This document shows positions 25,704 through 34,009 of a stretch of DNA of 64,000 nt, one piece after another. The stretch comes from Gynuella sunshinyii YC6258. GTDB taxonomy: Bacteria > Pseudomonadota > Gammaproteobacteria > Pseudomonadales > Natronospirillaceae. The position numbers and the translations under genes were made by a program. The DNA is taken from contig NZ_CP007142.1 of assembly GCF_000940805.1 (NCBI RefSeq), positions 4,130,593-4,194,592 of the forward strand, given 5' to 3'. Every line of letters begins with the position of its first letter. The first letter of the stretch is position 1. The notes beneath the pieces were generated by a model. It did not search any database. It saw only the letters and a program-made list of their open reading frames with translations, and was not told the origin of the DNA.

Positions 25704-26912
25704 TTAAATATTTGAATTTAGCTGAGCGATTGGCAGAACCACGGCCATAACGATCAACATCACGATCATACCCATTACCACCAGCATTAACGGCTCCAAA
25801 AGAGTCAACATTGTGGAAATTAATTCTTTCAGAGTTCGCTCCTGGGTATTTGCTGTTCGCTCCAGCATTCGCTCAAGATCACCACTGGCCTCGCCACTGG
25901 CAATCATGTGAATCATCATCGGAGGAAAGTAGCCTGTCGCAGCCAGAGATTTGTTCAAAGACTCCCCTTCACTAACCTTCTGGGTAGCAACGGTCACTTT
26001 TTCCTGAATCTCAAGATTGCCGATAACCTGCGAAGCGATTCGCATGGCATCAACGAGCGGTACCCCACTGCTTCCCAATGTCGCTAGTGTGCTCGCGAAT
26101 CTGGCAGTGCTAAAACCTTTAATCATTTTACCAATTAAGGGCAGTTTTAACTTGAACCGGTCCTTAATTTTCTTCCTTCCAGGTGTACGCCCCCACCAGA
26201 TATTAAAAAATATCAGCAAAATCACCAATACAACCATCCCCAACCAATAGGCTCGGACAAAGTCACTCACGGATAATAATATCTGGGTTGGTTTGGGGAG
26301 TTCCTGATTACTCGATATAAATACGTCAAGAATCTTGGGGACAACGGTATTGAGCAGGTAAACCACAATGGAGAAAGCAATCACCACCAGGATCGTAGGG
26401 TACACGGCCGCCATCTGAATGCTTTTCTTGGTGGCATCCTGGCCTTCAACGTAATCGGCCAGTTTATCCATGACGGCTTCGAGATGGCCAGATTGTTCAC
26501 CAGCGTCGACTGTTGCACGATAAAGATGTGGAAAAGCACGCGGATATTCTCCAAAAGCCTGGGCCAAGGTGTGCCCTTCGAGTACTTTCCCACGAACGGC
26601 CATCATCATGGATCGAATTTTGGCTGACTCGCTTTGCTCCGCAACTGCTTTCAGACATTCTTCCAACGGCATACCGGAACCAACCAAGGTTGCCAGCTGC
26701 CGGGTCAGCAAAGCAAGATCCGCACTGGATACTGACGGGCCTTTGCGACCTAAAGAGGCATTTCCACCTTTCTCCTTGACCAGCTCTACCTCTGCCGGAA
26801 ACCATCCTTTGTCTCTGAGCATTTGCCGGATCTGACGCGGACTGTCGCCTTCAAGAACCCCTTTACGACGCTTACCTTTTTCATCAATGGCAATATAATC
26901 AAAAGCGGCCAC
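25704..26912 (-). CDS. gspF: Type II secretion inner-membrane platform protein GspF
   Basis: 402 residues with two T2SSF repeats (cytoplasmic halves at about 70-195 and 270-395), each followed by membrane helices (VYPTILVVIAFSIVVYLL, LEPLMLVVMGMIVMLIVMAVVLPI). N-terminal FDYIAIDEKGKRRKG is typical. Start is GTG at 26912, overlapping the gspE stop by one base (TAGTG) with AAGGAG just upstream. Confidence 0.95.
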   Translation of the reverse strand: MAAFDYIAIDEKGKRRKGVLEGDSPRQIRQMLRDKGWFPAEVELVKEKGGNASLGRKGPSVSSADLALLTRQLATLVGSGMPLEECLKAVAEQSESAKIRSMMMAVRGKVLEGHTLAQAFGEYPRAFPHLYRATVDAGEQSGHLEAVMDKLADYVEGQDATKKSIQMAAVYPTILVVIAFSIVVYLLNTVVPKILDVFISSNQELPKPTQILLSVSDFVRAYWLGMVVLVILLIFFNIWWGRTPGRKKIKDRFKLKLPLIGKMIKGFSTARFASTLATLGSSGVPLVDAMRIASQVIGNLEIQEKVTVATQKVSEGESLNKSLAATGYFPPMMIHMIASGEASGDLERMLERTANTQERTLKELISTMLTLLEPLMLVVMGMIVMLIVMAVVLPIAQLNSNI

Positions 26913-28447
26913 TAGAGCTCCTTACGACAAACACGTAATACTTCTTCAACAGTCGTCAATCCCTGAAGCACCTTTGCGATACCATCATGATATATGCTTG
27001 GATCCGACTTACGAGCTTCAGCCTCCAGTTCCTGCTCACCGGCTCGGGTGTGAATCAAACGCTGTAACGTGGGCGTTACATTCACAATTTCATATAAACC
27101 AAGTCGACCTTTATAACCGGTATTGCGACACTGGCCACACCCTTTGGCGTAATAAATAGTCGGTGGATTAGCCGGATCAGCCCCCAAAAAACCACATTCA
27201 GCTTTATCGGCTTTCACTTCTTGTTTGCAATCCGGACAAAGAGTCCTTACCAGACGCTGCGCACAGGCACCGATTAATGATGAGGACAGCAAAAACGGCT
27301 CAACCCCCATATCCTGCAAGCGGGTAACAGATCCAATGGCACTGTTTGTATGCAATGTCGATAGCACCAAGTGCCCCGTCAGAGAAGCTTCCACAGCAAT
27401 CTGGGCAGTTTCAAGGTCACGAATCTCGCCGATCATCACAACGTCTGGGTCCTGACGCAGAATCGCCCGTAAACCACGTGCAAAAGTCATATTCACTTTG
27501 GTGTTGACCTGTGTCTGACCAATACCGGGAAGACTGTATTCAATCGGATCCTCAACGGTCATGATGTTTCGGACCTGATTATTCAGCTCTTCCAAAGATG
27601 CATAGAGCGTTGTGGTTTTACCAGAGCCGGTAGGCCCGGTAACCAGAATGATCCCATGCGGTCTGGTAATCAGCTTCTTGATATCATCATAGGCTCGCTT
27701 GTTCATTCCCAGGTGGCTTAAATCCAACTTGCCAGCTTGCTTATCCAGCAAACGCAATACCACCCGCTCCCCATAGTTTGAGGGTATGGTTGACACCCGT
27801 ATATCCACCTCTCGGCCCGCCACACGCAGGGCAATCCGTCCATCCTGAGGTACTCTCTTCTCAGCAATATCCATCTTCGACATAACTTTGATGCGGGAAA
27901 TCAATAAAGGTGCCAACGCCCTTTTTGGTTGAACCACTTCACGCAGAACACCGTCAACCCGGAATCGGACAAGCAACTTACGCTCAAAGGTTTCAATGTG
28001 AATATCAGAGGCACCTTCTTTAACAGCCTCTGAAAGCAACGCATTAATCAAACGAATAATTGGCGCATCGTCTTCTTGCTCCAGCAGGTCTTCAGTTTCA
28101 GGTACCGCATCGGCCAAACTCCGGAGATCCATTTCATCCCCGAGGTCTTCGACCATTTGCATGGTTTCACCCGAGTCACTCTGATATATCCTGTTGAGGG
28201 CAAGGTTAAAATCTTCTTCTGTCACCTGTTCCGGGACCAGATTCACACCTGCAAAACGCCGGGCCTCCTGAAGAGACTCTAATGCCACATCGACCCGATA
28301 GAGCAATTTGGGACGATCATCTTCTTTAAAGTCGATAACCACTCCCTTGCGCTTGGCAAAACTGAATGGCAACCGGGCTCTTGATTCTACGTGTACACTC
28401 TCAGTCACTAACTTATCCATCTTCGTGTGGTGGTGTTGTTCCGTCAT
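26912..28447 (-). CDS. gspE: Type II secretion ATPase GspE
   Basis: 511 residues. Cytosolic hexameric motor: N-terminal domain that binds GspL, then the ATPase core with Walker A GPTGSGKT at 271-278, Asp box DPIEYSL, Walker B VMIGEIRD, and His box GHLVLSTLHTN. The tetracysteine zinc module (CPDC ... CGQC) marks it as GspE rather than a PilB-type ATPase lacking it. It starts 7 nt after the pseudo-kinase gene, so the two are almost certainly co-transcribed. Confidence 0.96.
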   Translation of the reverse strand: MTEQHHHTKMDKLVTESVHVESRARLPFSFAKRKGVVIDFKEDDRPKLLYRVDVALESLQEARRFAGVNLVPEQVTEEDFNLALNRIYQSDSGETMQMVEDLGDEMDLRSLADAVPETEDLLEQEDDAPIIRLINALLSEAVKEGASDIHIETFERKLLVRFRVDGVLREVVQPKRALAPLLISRIKVMSKMDIAEKRVPQDGRIALRVAGREVDIRVSTIPSNYGERVVLRLLDKQAGKLDLSHLGMNKRAYDDIKKLITRPHGIILVTGPTGSGKTTTLYASLEELNNQVRNIMTVEDPIEYSLPGIGQTQVNTKVNMTFARGLRAILRQDPDVVMIGEIRDLETAQIAVEASLTGHLVLSTLHTNSAIGSVTRLQDMGVEPFLLSSSLIGACAQRLVRTLCPDCKQEVKADKAECGFLGADPANPPTIYYAKGCGQCRNTGYKGRLGLYEIVNVTPTLQRLIHTRAGEQELEAEARKSDPSIYHDGIAKVLQGLTTVEEVLRVCRKEL

Positions 28448-28454
28448 TGCTTAA

Positions 28455-30611
28455 TCAACCTATCCAGCGTTTGAGTGCGCTGGCCAGTTCCTCAAGTGTT
28501 ATGGGTTTGGAGATAAAGTCATCCATACCTGCTGTCAGACATTCCCGTTTTTCTTCTTCGCTGTTTCGAACGGTCAACGCCAGTATCGGCACCCTGGACT
28601 GGTTGTTTTCCATCGTCCGTACCATTCTAGCGGCTCCATAGCCATCTAACACGGGCATTAAGCAATCCATGAGGACTAGGTCATATTTTTGTTTTTGGGT
28701 TTCGTTTACGACCTCTCGACCATTCTCCACAGATACAACCTGGTATCCCAGCTTTTTCAGCATTGATTCCGTTACGGTTCTACTGACCAAATCATCCTCG
28801 GCCAACAGAATAAGCTTATGAGCGTTATCCTCTATATCACCCTCTACAATGCCTTCCTGCTTTTCCTCATTCAACTGTAAAAAAGCATCATGTAGAGAGT
28901 AACGGCCTGCCGGCTTGGTTAAATACGGCACCCGGCCCAATCTGTCAATCAACGCATTTTTACTTTTGACGGCTCCATATAAAATGAGCAAAGTATTTTC
29001 GCTTTTATGTTGATAAAGTTGCTCAAGAAATGCCAACAACGTCTCATCGTGCTCATTGAGCGGTAGATTTAGCAGAATGAAATCAGGATTTTCCGACAGT
29101 CGTTCTGACAGTGCGTCGAAAGTCGGCAATTGTTCCACCTGCATTCCCCAGGCGCTGGTTTCCCCTGCCAAACCTTTGGCCGCTCTCGGTGGCATGGCAA
29201 CCAGCCAAAGGGTTTTCTGCTCCAGCTCTTTACTGGACTGAAATTGTGCAATCTGCTGACTCGACGCTTCCAAAGGCACATACGACACTACCGAATAGAC
29301 CGCATTTTCTATTTCGTTGCATGCCAGATCGCCACCCATAATCTGCGCCAGACGTGTGGAAATCATCAATGACAAGGCCGTGCTATCAATATTTTCGCTG
29401 CCTTCCAGCAATAAACCAGTACTGGAGCGACGAAGCTCTTCGATATCCAGCTCTATCGACTCAAAATACACCGAAAACTTAAGTACTGAGCCGAGTTTTT
29501 TGGAATCTTCCATAGACACCTTGAACACGACTTCATTGTCGCTGGCAAAGTTCAGCGCCAACTGGATCTGGCTCTGAATAACCTGCCCCACGTGCTTCTT
29601 ATCCAGGTTAACCCGCGAAGGAACATTGATGTCATAGAGATAACTCAGTTCCAATCCGAGCTCATGGGCCTGATGTCCTAATGACTCAGCCAGATTCTCG
29701 GTAAACTTACGCAAGTCGAAATACTGAAAATCCAGTTGAAAATTACCGCTCTGTATCTTTGAGTAGTCTTCCAGGTCCGTCATCAGCGCCACCAACGCAT
29801 CCCCAGACTGAGTAGCTAATTCCAGCGCCTGACGCTGATCATTATCCAGACGTGACTGCTTAACCAGCGACAACATACCCAGCACCCCTTGTAATGGTGT
29901 CTTGATGAGACCCATCAGGGTGTGCAGTACGTTCTCGTTAACATCAGCCCTCTGTACCTGTTCAATACGCGATGCATTCAACAAAGCAACCTGTTGCTGT
30001 AACTGTTGGGAAAACTCAACCCGGTCCCAAAAACTGGTGTATAGCTTCTGGGCCTGACGCAGTAAAAATATCAGATAAACCAACATTCCCACGGCAAGGA
30101 TGGAATCAAGGATATTGGCACGAAAGAATAGAAACACCGCCGGAGGAATCAGGACCAGACATACGAAAGCCCGCACATAACGGATATAACAGGAATACAA
30201 AGTAATCGTGCCTGCGGTAATCGCCGAGCTATACAACAACATCAGGGTCTCTGATTGGAAGAATTGGGCATTGGACAGGATAAAGATCTGAATCCCTCCC
30301 CAAATCACTGCATTCAGCAAAGACAGCGCCATAAAATGTGTACGCCAGCGATGTGGTCCTTTGGCATAGATACCATCAAACCTGAGACCATAGAAAATCC
30401 GAAGAATGGCAATAACCAGAATCGTCATCCCAATGACATAACTGATCATTCGTGTTTCCAGCTTAAAGCCCATGGCAAAGTCAACCAGCAAAAACACGAC
30501 AAAATAGCTCAGCATACTGGGCAGACTTTTGACCGCCAGCTCCTTATCGATTTTTTTCAGAATCTTCCGGTCTTTTTGAACTTTTGATACCGGATTGAAC
30601 AGAAGCCCCAT
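28455..30611 (-). CDS. Degenerate hybrid sensor kinase with intact receiver domain, first gene of the secretion operon
   Basis: 718 residues. Six or so membrane helices lie in residues 30-185, followed by a coiled coil (about 195-225). A DHp-like helix at 226-246 reads TLMGLIKTPLQGVLGML, where the usual SHEIRTPL has Gly234 in place of the phospho-accepting His. The ATPase domain (about 335-450) lacks recognisable N, G1 and G2 boxes. A receiver-like segment without the acidic pocket follows at about 465-580. The C-terminal receiver (598-718) is complete: D606-D607, D649, T680, K702. The protein therefore cannot autophosphorylate on His but could accept phosphate from another kinase. Position directly upstream of gspE suggests a role in controlling secretion; this is inference. 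Confidence 0.85.
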   Translation of the reverse strand: MGLLFNPVSKVQKDRKILKKIDKELAVKSLPSMLSYFVVFLLVDFAMGFKLETRMISYVIGMTILVIAILRIFYGLRFDGIYAKGPHRWRTHFMALSLLNAVIWGGIQIFILSNAQFFQSETLMLLYSSAITAGTITLYSCYIRYVRAFVCLVLIPPAVFLFFRANILDSILAVGMLVYLIFLLRQAQKLYTSFWDRVEFSQQLQQQVALLNASRIEQVQRADVNENVLHTLMGLIKTPLQGVLGMLSLVKQSRLDNDQRQALELATQSGDALVALMTDLEDYSKIQSGNFQLDFQYFDLRKFTENLAESLGHQAHELGLELSYLYDINVPSRVNLDKKHVGQVIQSQIQLALNFASDNEVVFKVSMEDSKKLGSVLKFSVYFESIELDIEELRRSSTGLLLEGSENIDSTALSLMISTRLAQIMGGDLACNEIENAVYSVVSYVPLEASSQQIAQFQSSKELEQKTLWLVAMPPRAAKGLAGETSAWGMQVEQLPTFDALSERLSENPDFILLNLPLNEHDETLLAFLEQLYQHKSENTLLILYGAVKSKNALIDRLGRVPYLTKPAGRYSLHDAFLQLNEEKQEGIVEGDIEDNAHKLILLAEDDLVSRTVTESMLKKLGYQVVSVENGREVVNETQKQKYDLVLMDCLMPVLDGYGAARMVRTMENNQSRVPILALTVRNSEEEKRECLTAGMDDFISKPITLEELASALKRWIG

Positions 30612-30690
30612 GAATACTCCAATTTAATGCAACCATCATATTTACTATTTAGTATCCGCCGCGGTCTAACGTGGAGGCATAGCTTTATCT

Positions 30691-32034
30691 ATGAAAAAGG
30701 CACAAATCACCTTTCTTTTATTATTTCTTTGTACACCTGTACTGTGTTTAGCAACGACTTTGGAGGCAATCGGAAAAATCCCAGACAACACCCCTTTATT
30801 TACGATTCATGGCTCTAATACCATAGGCGCACATCTCGGCCCCAATCTTATTAAAGCTTACCTGATCACCAAGGGGGTGAAAGATACAGAAATTAACGCT
30901 TCGGGTGTAGAGAACGAACAGATAGTTAGTGGTTTTTTTAATAACAGGCGGGTCAGCGTCTATGTCGCGGCCCATGGATCCAGCACCGGATTCAAGGGGC
31001 TACAGTCGAAGAAAGCTGATCTGGCGGCGGCATCGCGCCCGGTTAAAAACAAGGAAAGCAGTTTATTCCCTGAGATCAATATGGTCGACGGTATGCATGA
31101 GTTTGTTTTGGGGATTGATGGCCTTGCCATTATCGTACACCGCAACAACCCCATAGAGCGTTTAAATATTGACCAATTGGGACAGATATTTTCAGGGCAG
31201 ATCAGCAACTGGTCCGAAATTGGCGGACCAGACCGCCCTATTCATGTATATGCCCGGGACGACAAGTCAGGTACTTATGATACGTTTGACAGTCAGGTAC
31301 TGGGTCGCGGCTATAAGCTATCAGACAAAGCCGAACGATTCGAATCCAACGAGAAACTTTCTGATCAGGTAGCACGGGATCTGGGAGGAATAGGCTTTAC
31401 GGCCCTGGCGACCATTAACAACGCCAAGGCCATCAAAGTAAATGATATGGGAGCCAACGCTTTTTATCCGGATACCACAACTATTGCCACTGAGGACTAT
31501 CCTCTCGCCAGAAGGCTTTATTTTTATAAAGCTGACAGCAACAATCCGTTTGTGAATGACTTTCTAAACTTCGCTACCGGCCCCGAAGGTCAGAACATCG
31601 TTGAGCAAACCGGATTTGTTTCACAAAATATTCTGAGTTATCAAAATCATCCAACCCCGGATATGCCTGTTGGTTATCGGGTTCTCGCTCAAAGCTCAAA
31701 ACGTCTGTCAGTGAACTTTCGCTTTCGGGCCGATGCCATGGACCTGGACAACAAAGCCAGGGCCGATGTCAAACGTTTGAAACTGTTTTTGGAACAACCG
31801 GAAAATGCCAACAAGCAAATTATTTTGTTCGGCTTTTCAAGTGAAACCAGCCACCAGATACGTGCCAGTTTGACGTCAGAGTTACGTGTCAACAAGGTGA
31901 AAGAGGCTCTGCTCACAGCAGGCATCCGCAACTCCATTGAACTGGGTGGTTATGGTGATATAAACCCTGTCGCAACCAATGCAAATACGGCATACGCGAA
32001 CAAAAACAACCGTGTGGAGGTATGGGTTAAATAG
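30691..32034 (+). CDS. PstS-like substrate-binding domain fused to an OmpA peptidoglycan-binding domain
   Basis: 447 residues with a signal peptide (MKKAQITFLLLFLCTPVLCLA). Residues about 35-310 are a phosphate-binding-protein-like fold (IHGSNTIGAHLGPNLI, LAAASRPVKNKE, ARDDKSGTYDTF, LGGIGFTALATI). Residues about 330-447 are OmpA-like (LSVNFRFRADAMDLDNKA, LELGGYGDINPVA, NKNNRVEVWVK), which should bind peptidoglycan. A periplasmic ligand-binder anchored to the wall is implied, without a transporter nearby. It is divergent from the pseudo-kinase gene; ligand unknown. Confidence 0.85.
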   Translation: MKKAQITFLLLFLCTPVLCLATTLEAIGKIPDNTPLFTIHGSNTIGAHLGPNLIKAYLITKGVKDTEINASGVENEQIVSGFFNNRRVSVYVAAHGSSTGFKGLQSKKADLAAASRPVKNKESSLFPEINMVDGMHEFVLGIDGLAIIVHRNNPIERLNIDQLGQIFSGQISNWSEIGGPDRPIHVYARDDKSGTYDTFDSQVLGRGYKLSDKAERFESNEKLSDQVARDLGGIGFTALATINNAKAIKVNDMGANAFYPDTTTIATEDYPLARRLYFYKADSNNPFVNDFLNFATGPEGQNIVEQTGFVSQNILSYQNHPTPDMPVGYRVLAQSSKRLSVNFRFRADAMDLDNKARADVKRLKLFLEQPENANKQIILFGFSSETSHQIRASLTSELRVNKVKEALLTAGIRNSIELGGYGDINPVATNANTAYANKNNRVEVWVK

Positions 32035-32064
32035 CAGTCAATCAAGATACCTATTGACATACTC

Positions 32065-32090
32065 AACAGCCCGGAAGAAACCGGGCTGTT
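32065..32090. terminator. GC-rich hairpin between convergent genes
   Basis: Perfect 10-bp stem AACAGCCCGG/CCGGGCTGTT around a 6-nt loop, between the stop codons of the OmpA-fusion gene and etfA. T-runs are weak on both sides, but the position suggests a bidirectional terminator. Confidence 0.6.
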
Positions 32091-32108
32091 ACTTCGGAAG
32101 GGAAATAA

Positions 32109-33038
32109 CTAAAGTGCTTTTTCCAGCTCGGGTACCGCTTCAAACAAATCTGCGACCAAGCCATAGTCAGCCACTTGAAAGATTGGGGCTTCCTCATCTT
32201 TATTAATAGCCACAATAACCTTTGAGGCTTTCATACCCGCCAAATGTTGAATGGCACCGGAAATACCTACCGCAATGTACAAATCCGGAGCAACGATTTT
32301 CCCCGTTTGACCAACCTGCATATCGTTCGGTACGAACCCAGCATCTACTGCCGCTCTCGACGCCCCCACCGCGGCTCCAAGCTTGTCAGCGATTCTCTCT
32401 AACATGGCAAAGTTTTCACCGCTTTGCATACCACGCCCACCCGATATTACAACTTTCGCAGCGGTTAACTCTGGGCGGTCACTCTTGGCCACTTCTTCCG
32501 ATACATATTCAGAAACACCCTTGTCGCACTGACCAGAAACACTCTCAATCTGGGCAGAACCTCCTTCGGCAGCTACTGGATCAAAAGCCGTACCCCTGAC
32601 AGTCAGCACTTTGACGGCATCCGTAGACTGAATTGTGGCGATACCATTCCCTGCGTATATAGGCCGTTTAAACGTATCCGGACCCTCCACCGCAATCACT
32701 TCAGATATTTGCTCAACATCTAACAGTGCCGCAACACGTGGCAGGTAGTTTTTACCGTTAGTGGTGGCCGGAGCAATGATATGGCTGTATTTGTCTGCGA
32801 TAGACAAGATCAACTCAGCTACATTTTCTGCCAACAGATGAGCCAACTCAGGCTGATCGGCCAACAATACTTTAGTCACGCCGGAAATTTTTGCAGCTTC
32901 TTCTGCAACTGAGGAGCAATCTGAACCAGCAACCAGCACATCAATATCACCACCGATCTGAGCAGCGGCAGCAATCACATTTAAGGTTACAGGTGCTAAC
33001 GCCTGACCGGCATATTCTGCTATCACTAAAATACTCAT
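32109..33038 (-). CDS. etfA: Electron transfer flavoprotein, alpha subunit
   Basis: 309 residues. FAD-carrying subunit that takes electrons from acyl-CoA dehydrogenases and passes them to ETF-ubiquinone oxidoreductase. The C-terminal FAD-binding signature is clear: [63 protein letters not shown] and [20 protein letters not shown]. Its ATG overlaps the etfB stop by 4 bases (ATGA). Confidence 0.96.
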   Translation of the reverse strand: MSILVIAEYAGQALAPVTLNVIAAAAQIGGDIDVLVAGSDCSSVAEEAAKISGVTKVLLADQPELAHLLAENVAELILSIADKYSHIIAPATTNGKNYLPRVAALLDVEQISEVIAVEGPDTFKRPIYAGNGIATIQSTDAVKVLTVRGTAFDPVAAEGGSAQIESVSGQCDKGVSEYVSEEVAKSDRPELTAAKVVISGGRGMQSGENFAMLERIADKLGAAVGASRAAVDAGFVPNDMQVGQTGKIVAPDLYIAVGISGAIQHLAGMKASKVIVAINKDEEAPIFQVADYGLVADLFEAVPELEKAL

Positions 33039-33787
33039 GAGATCACCTTCGCTTCGTTTTTCAGCTTTTCGACCAAATCCGCCACACTGGCGACTTTTAT
33101 ACCGGCAGACCGTTCCGCTGGTGCTTCAACTTTCAACGTAGTCAATGATGTGCAGGCAACCACCCCCAGCTCCTGAAGCGTGATTTTTTCCAATGGTTTC
33201 TTTTTGGCTTTCATGATATCCGGCAGCTTGGCGTATCTTGGCTCGTTAAGACGCAGATCGGTGGTAATTACTGCGGGCAACTGCAATTTGATTGTTTGCA
33301 GACCGCCATCGATCTCTCGGGTAACCTGTACTTGATTGCCATCAACCTCGACCTTGGAGGCAAAGGTGCCTTGCGCACACCCCATAAGTGCCGCCAGCAT
33401 CTGACCGGTTTGATTGTTGTCCGAGTCAATGGCCTGTTTGCCCAGAATAACCATGTCCGGCTGTTCTTTCTCAGCAATAACTTTCAACGTTTTCGCCGCG
33501 GTCAGAGAGGAAACAGGCCCTTCTGCCTGCACCAGGATCCCCCTGTCAGCGCCGAGGGCGATGGCCGCCCGAATTTGTTCTTCTGCCTTTGCTTCGCCGA
33601 TTGACACCACCACAATCTCAGCCACCACCCCTTTTTCTTTCAACCGCACCGCCTCTTCCACTGCGATTTCACAAAATGGGTTCATGGACATTTTGACATT
33701 GGATAAATCAATACCGCTATTATCGGGTTTCACACGGACCTTTACGTTATAGTCCACCACCCTTTTCACTGCGACCAGTACTTTCAT
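33035..33787 (-). CDS. etfB: Electron transfer flavoprotein, beta subunit
   Basis: 250 residues, AMP-binding subunit. Family hallmarks are [40 protein letters not shown], the recognition-loop segment [19 protein letters not shown], and [14 protein letters not shown]. It leads the etfBA operon, divergent from ETF-QO across a 222-bp region with a PsrA-like site. Confidence 0.96.
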   Translation of the reverse strand: MKVLVAVKRVVDYNVKVRVKPDNSGIDLSNVKMSMNPFCEIAVEEAVRLKEKGVVAEIVVVSIGEAKAEEQIRAAIALGADRGILVQAEGPVSSLTAAKTLKVIAEKEQPDMVILGKQAIDSDNNQTGQMLAALMGCAQGTFASKVEVDGNQVQVTREIDGGLQTIKLQLPAVITTDLRLNEPRYAKLPDIMKAKKKPLEKITLQELGVVACTSLTTLKVEAPAERSAGIKVASVADLVEKLKNEAKVIS

Positions 33788-33896
33788 AGGTTCTTCATCC
33801 CGTTTTTATGAATCATTGGCACAAATTCTAAGTTTCTTCCAGAATATCCCGGATTTCGTTGGTAGTTCTCCACTCATTCGGCCGATATTAGAACGA

Positions 33897-33925
33897 TTCA
33901 AACGCTGATTTCAAACGCTTGTTTA
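33897..33925. promoter_or_regulatory. PsrA-like operator and direct repeat between etfBA and ETF-QO
   Basis: TTCAAACGCT occurs twice (33897-33906 and 33910-33919). The second copy forms CAAAC-GCTT-GTTTA (33912-33925), matching the PsrA fatty-acid-sensor consensus (G/C)AAAC-N2-4-GTTT(G/C) except for the last base. It lies between the two divergent operons whose products carry electrons from fatty-acid oxidation. Confidence 0.5.
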
Positions 33926-34009
33926 AATTTTAATATCGATATGCTTTGATTATTGTCAGCAAAGCCGAATCTTAACCTAAACTCTAAGACCCGAACCGGA
34001 GGTAAAGCT

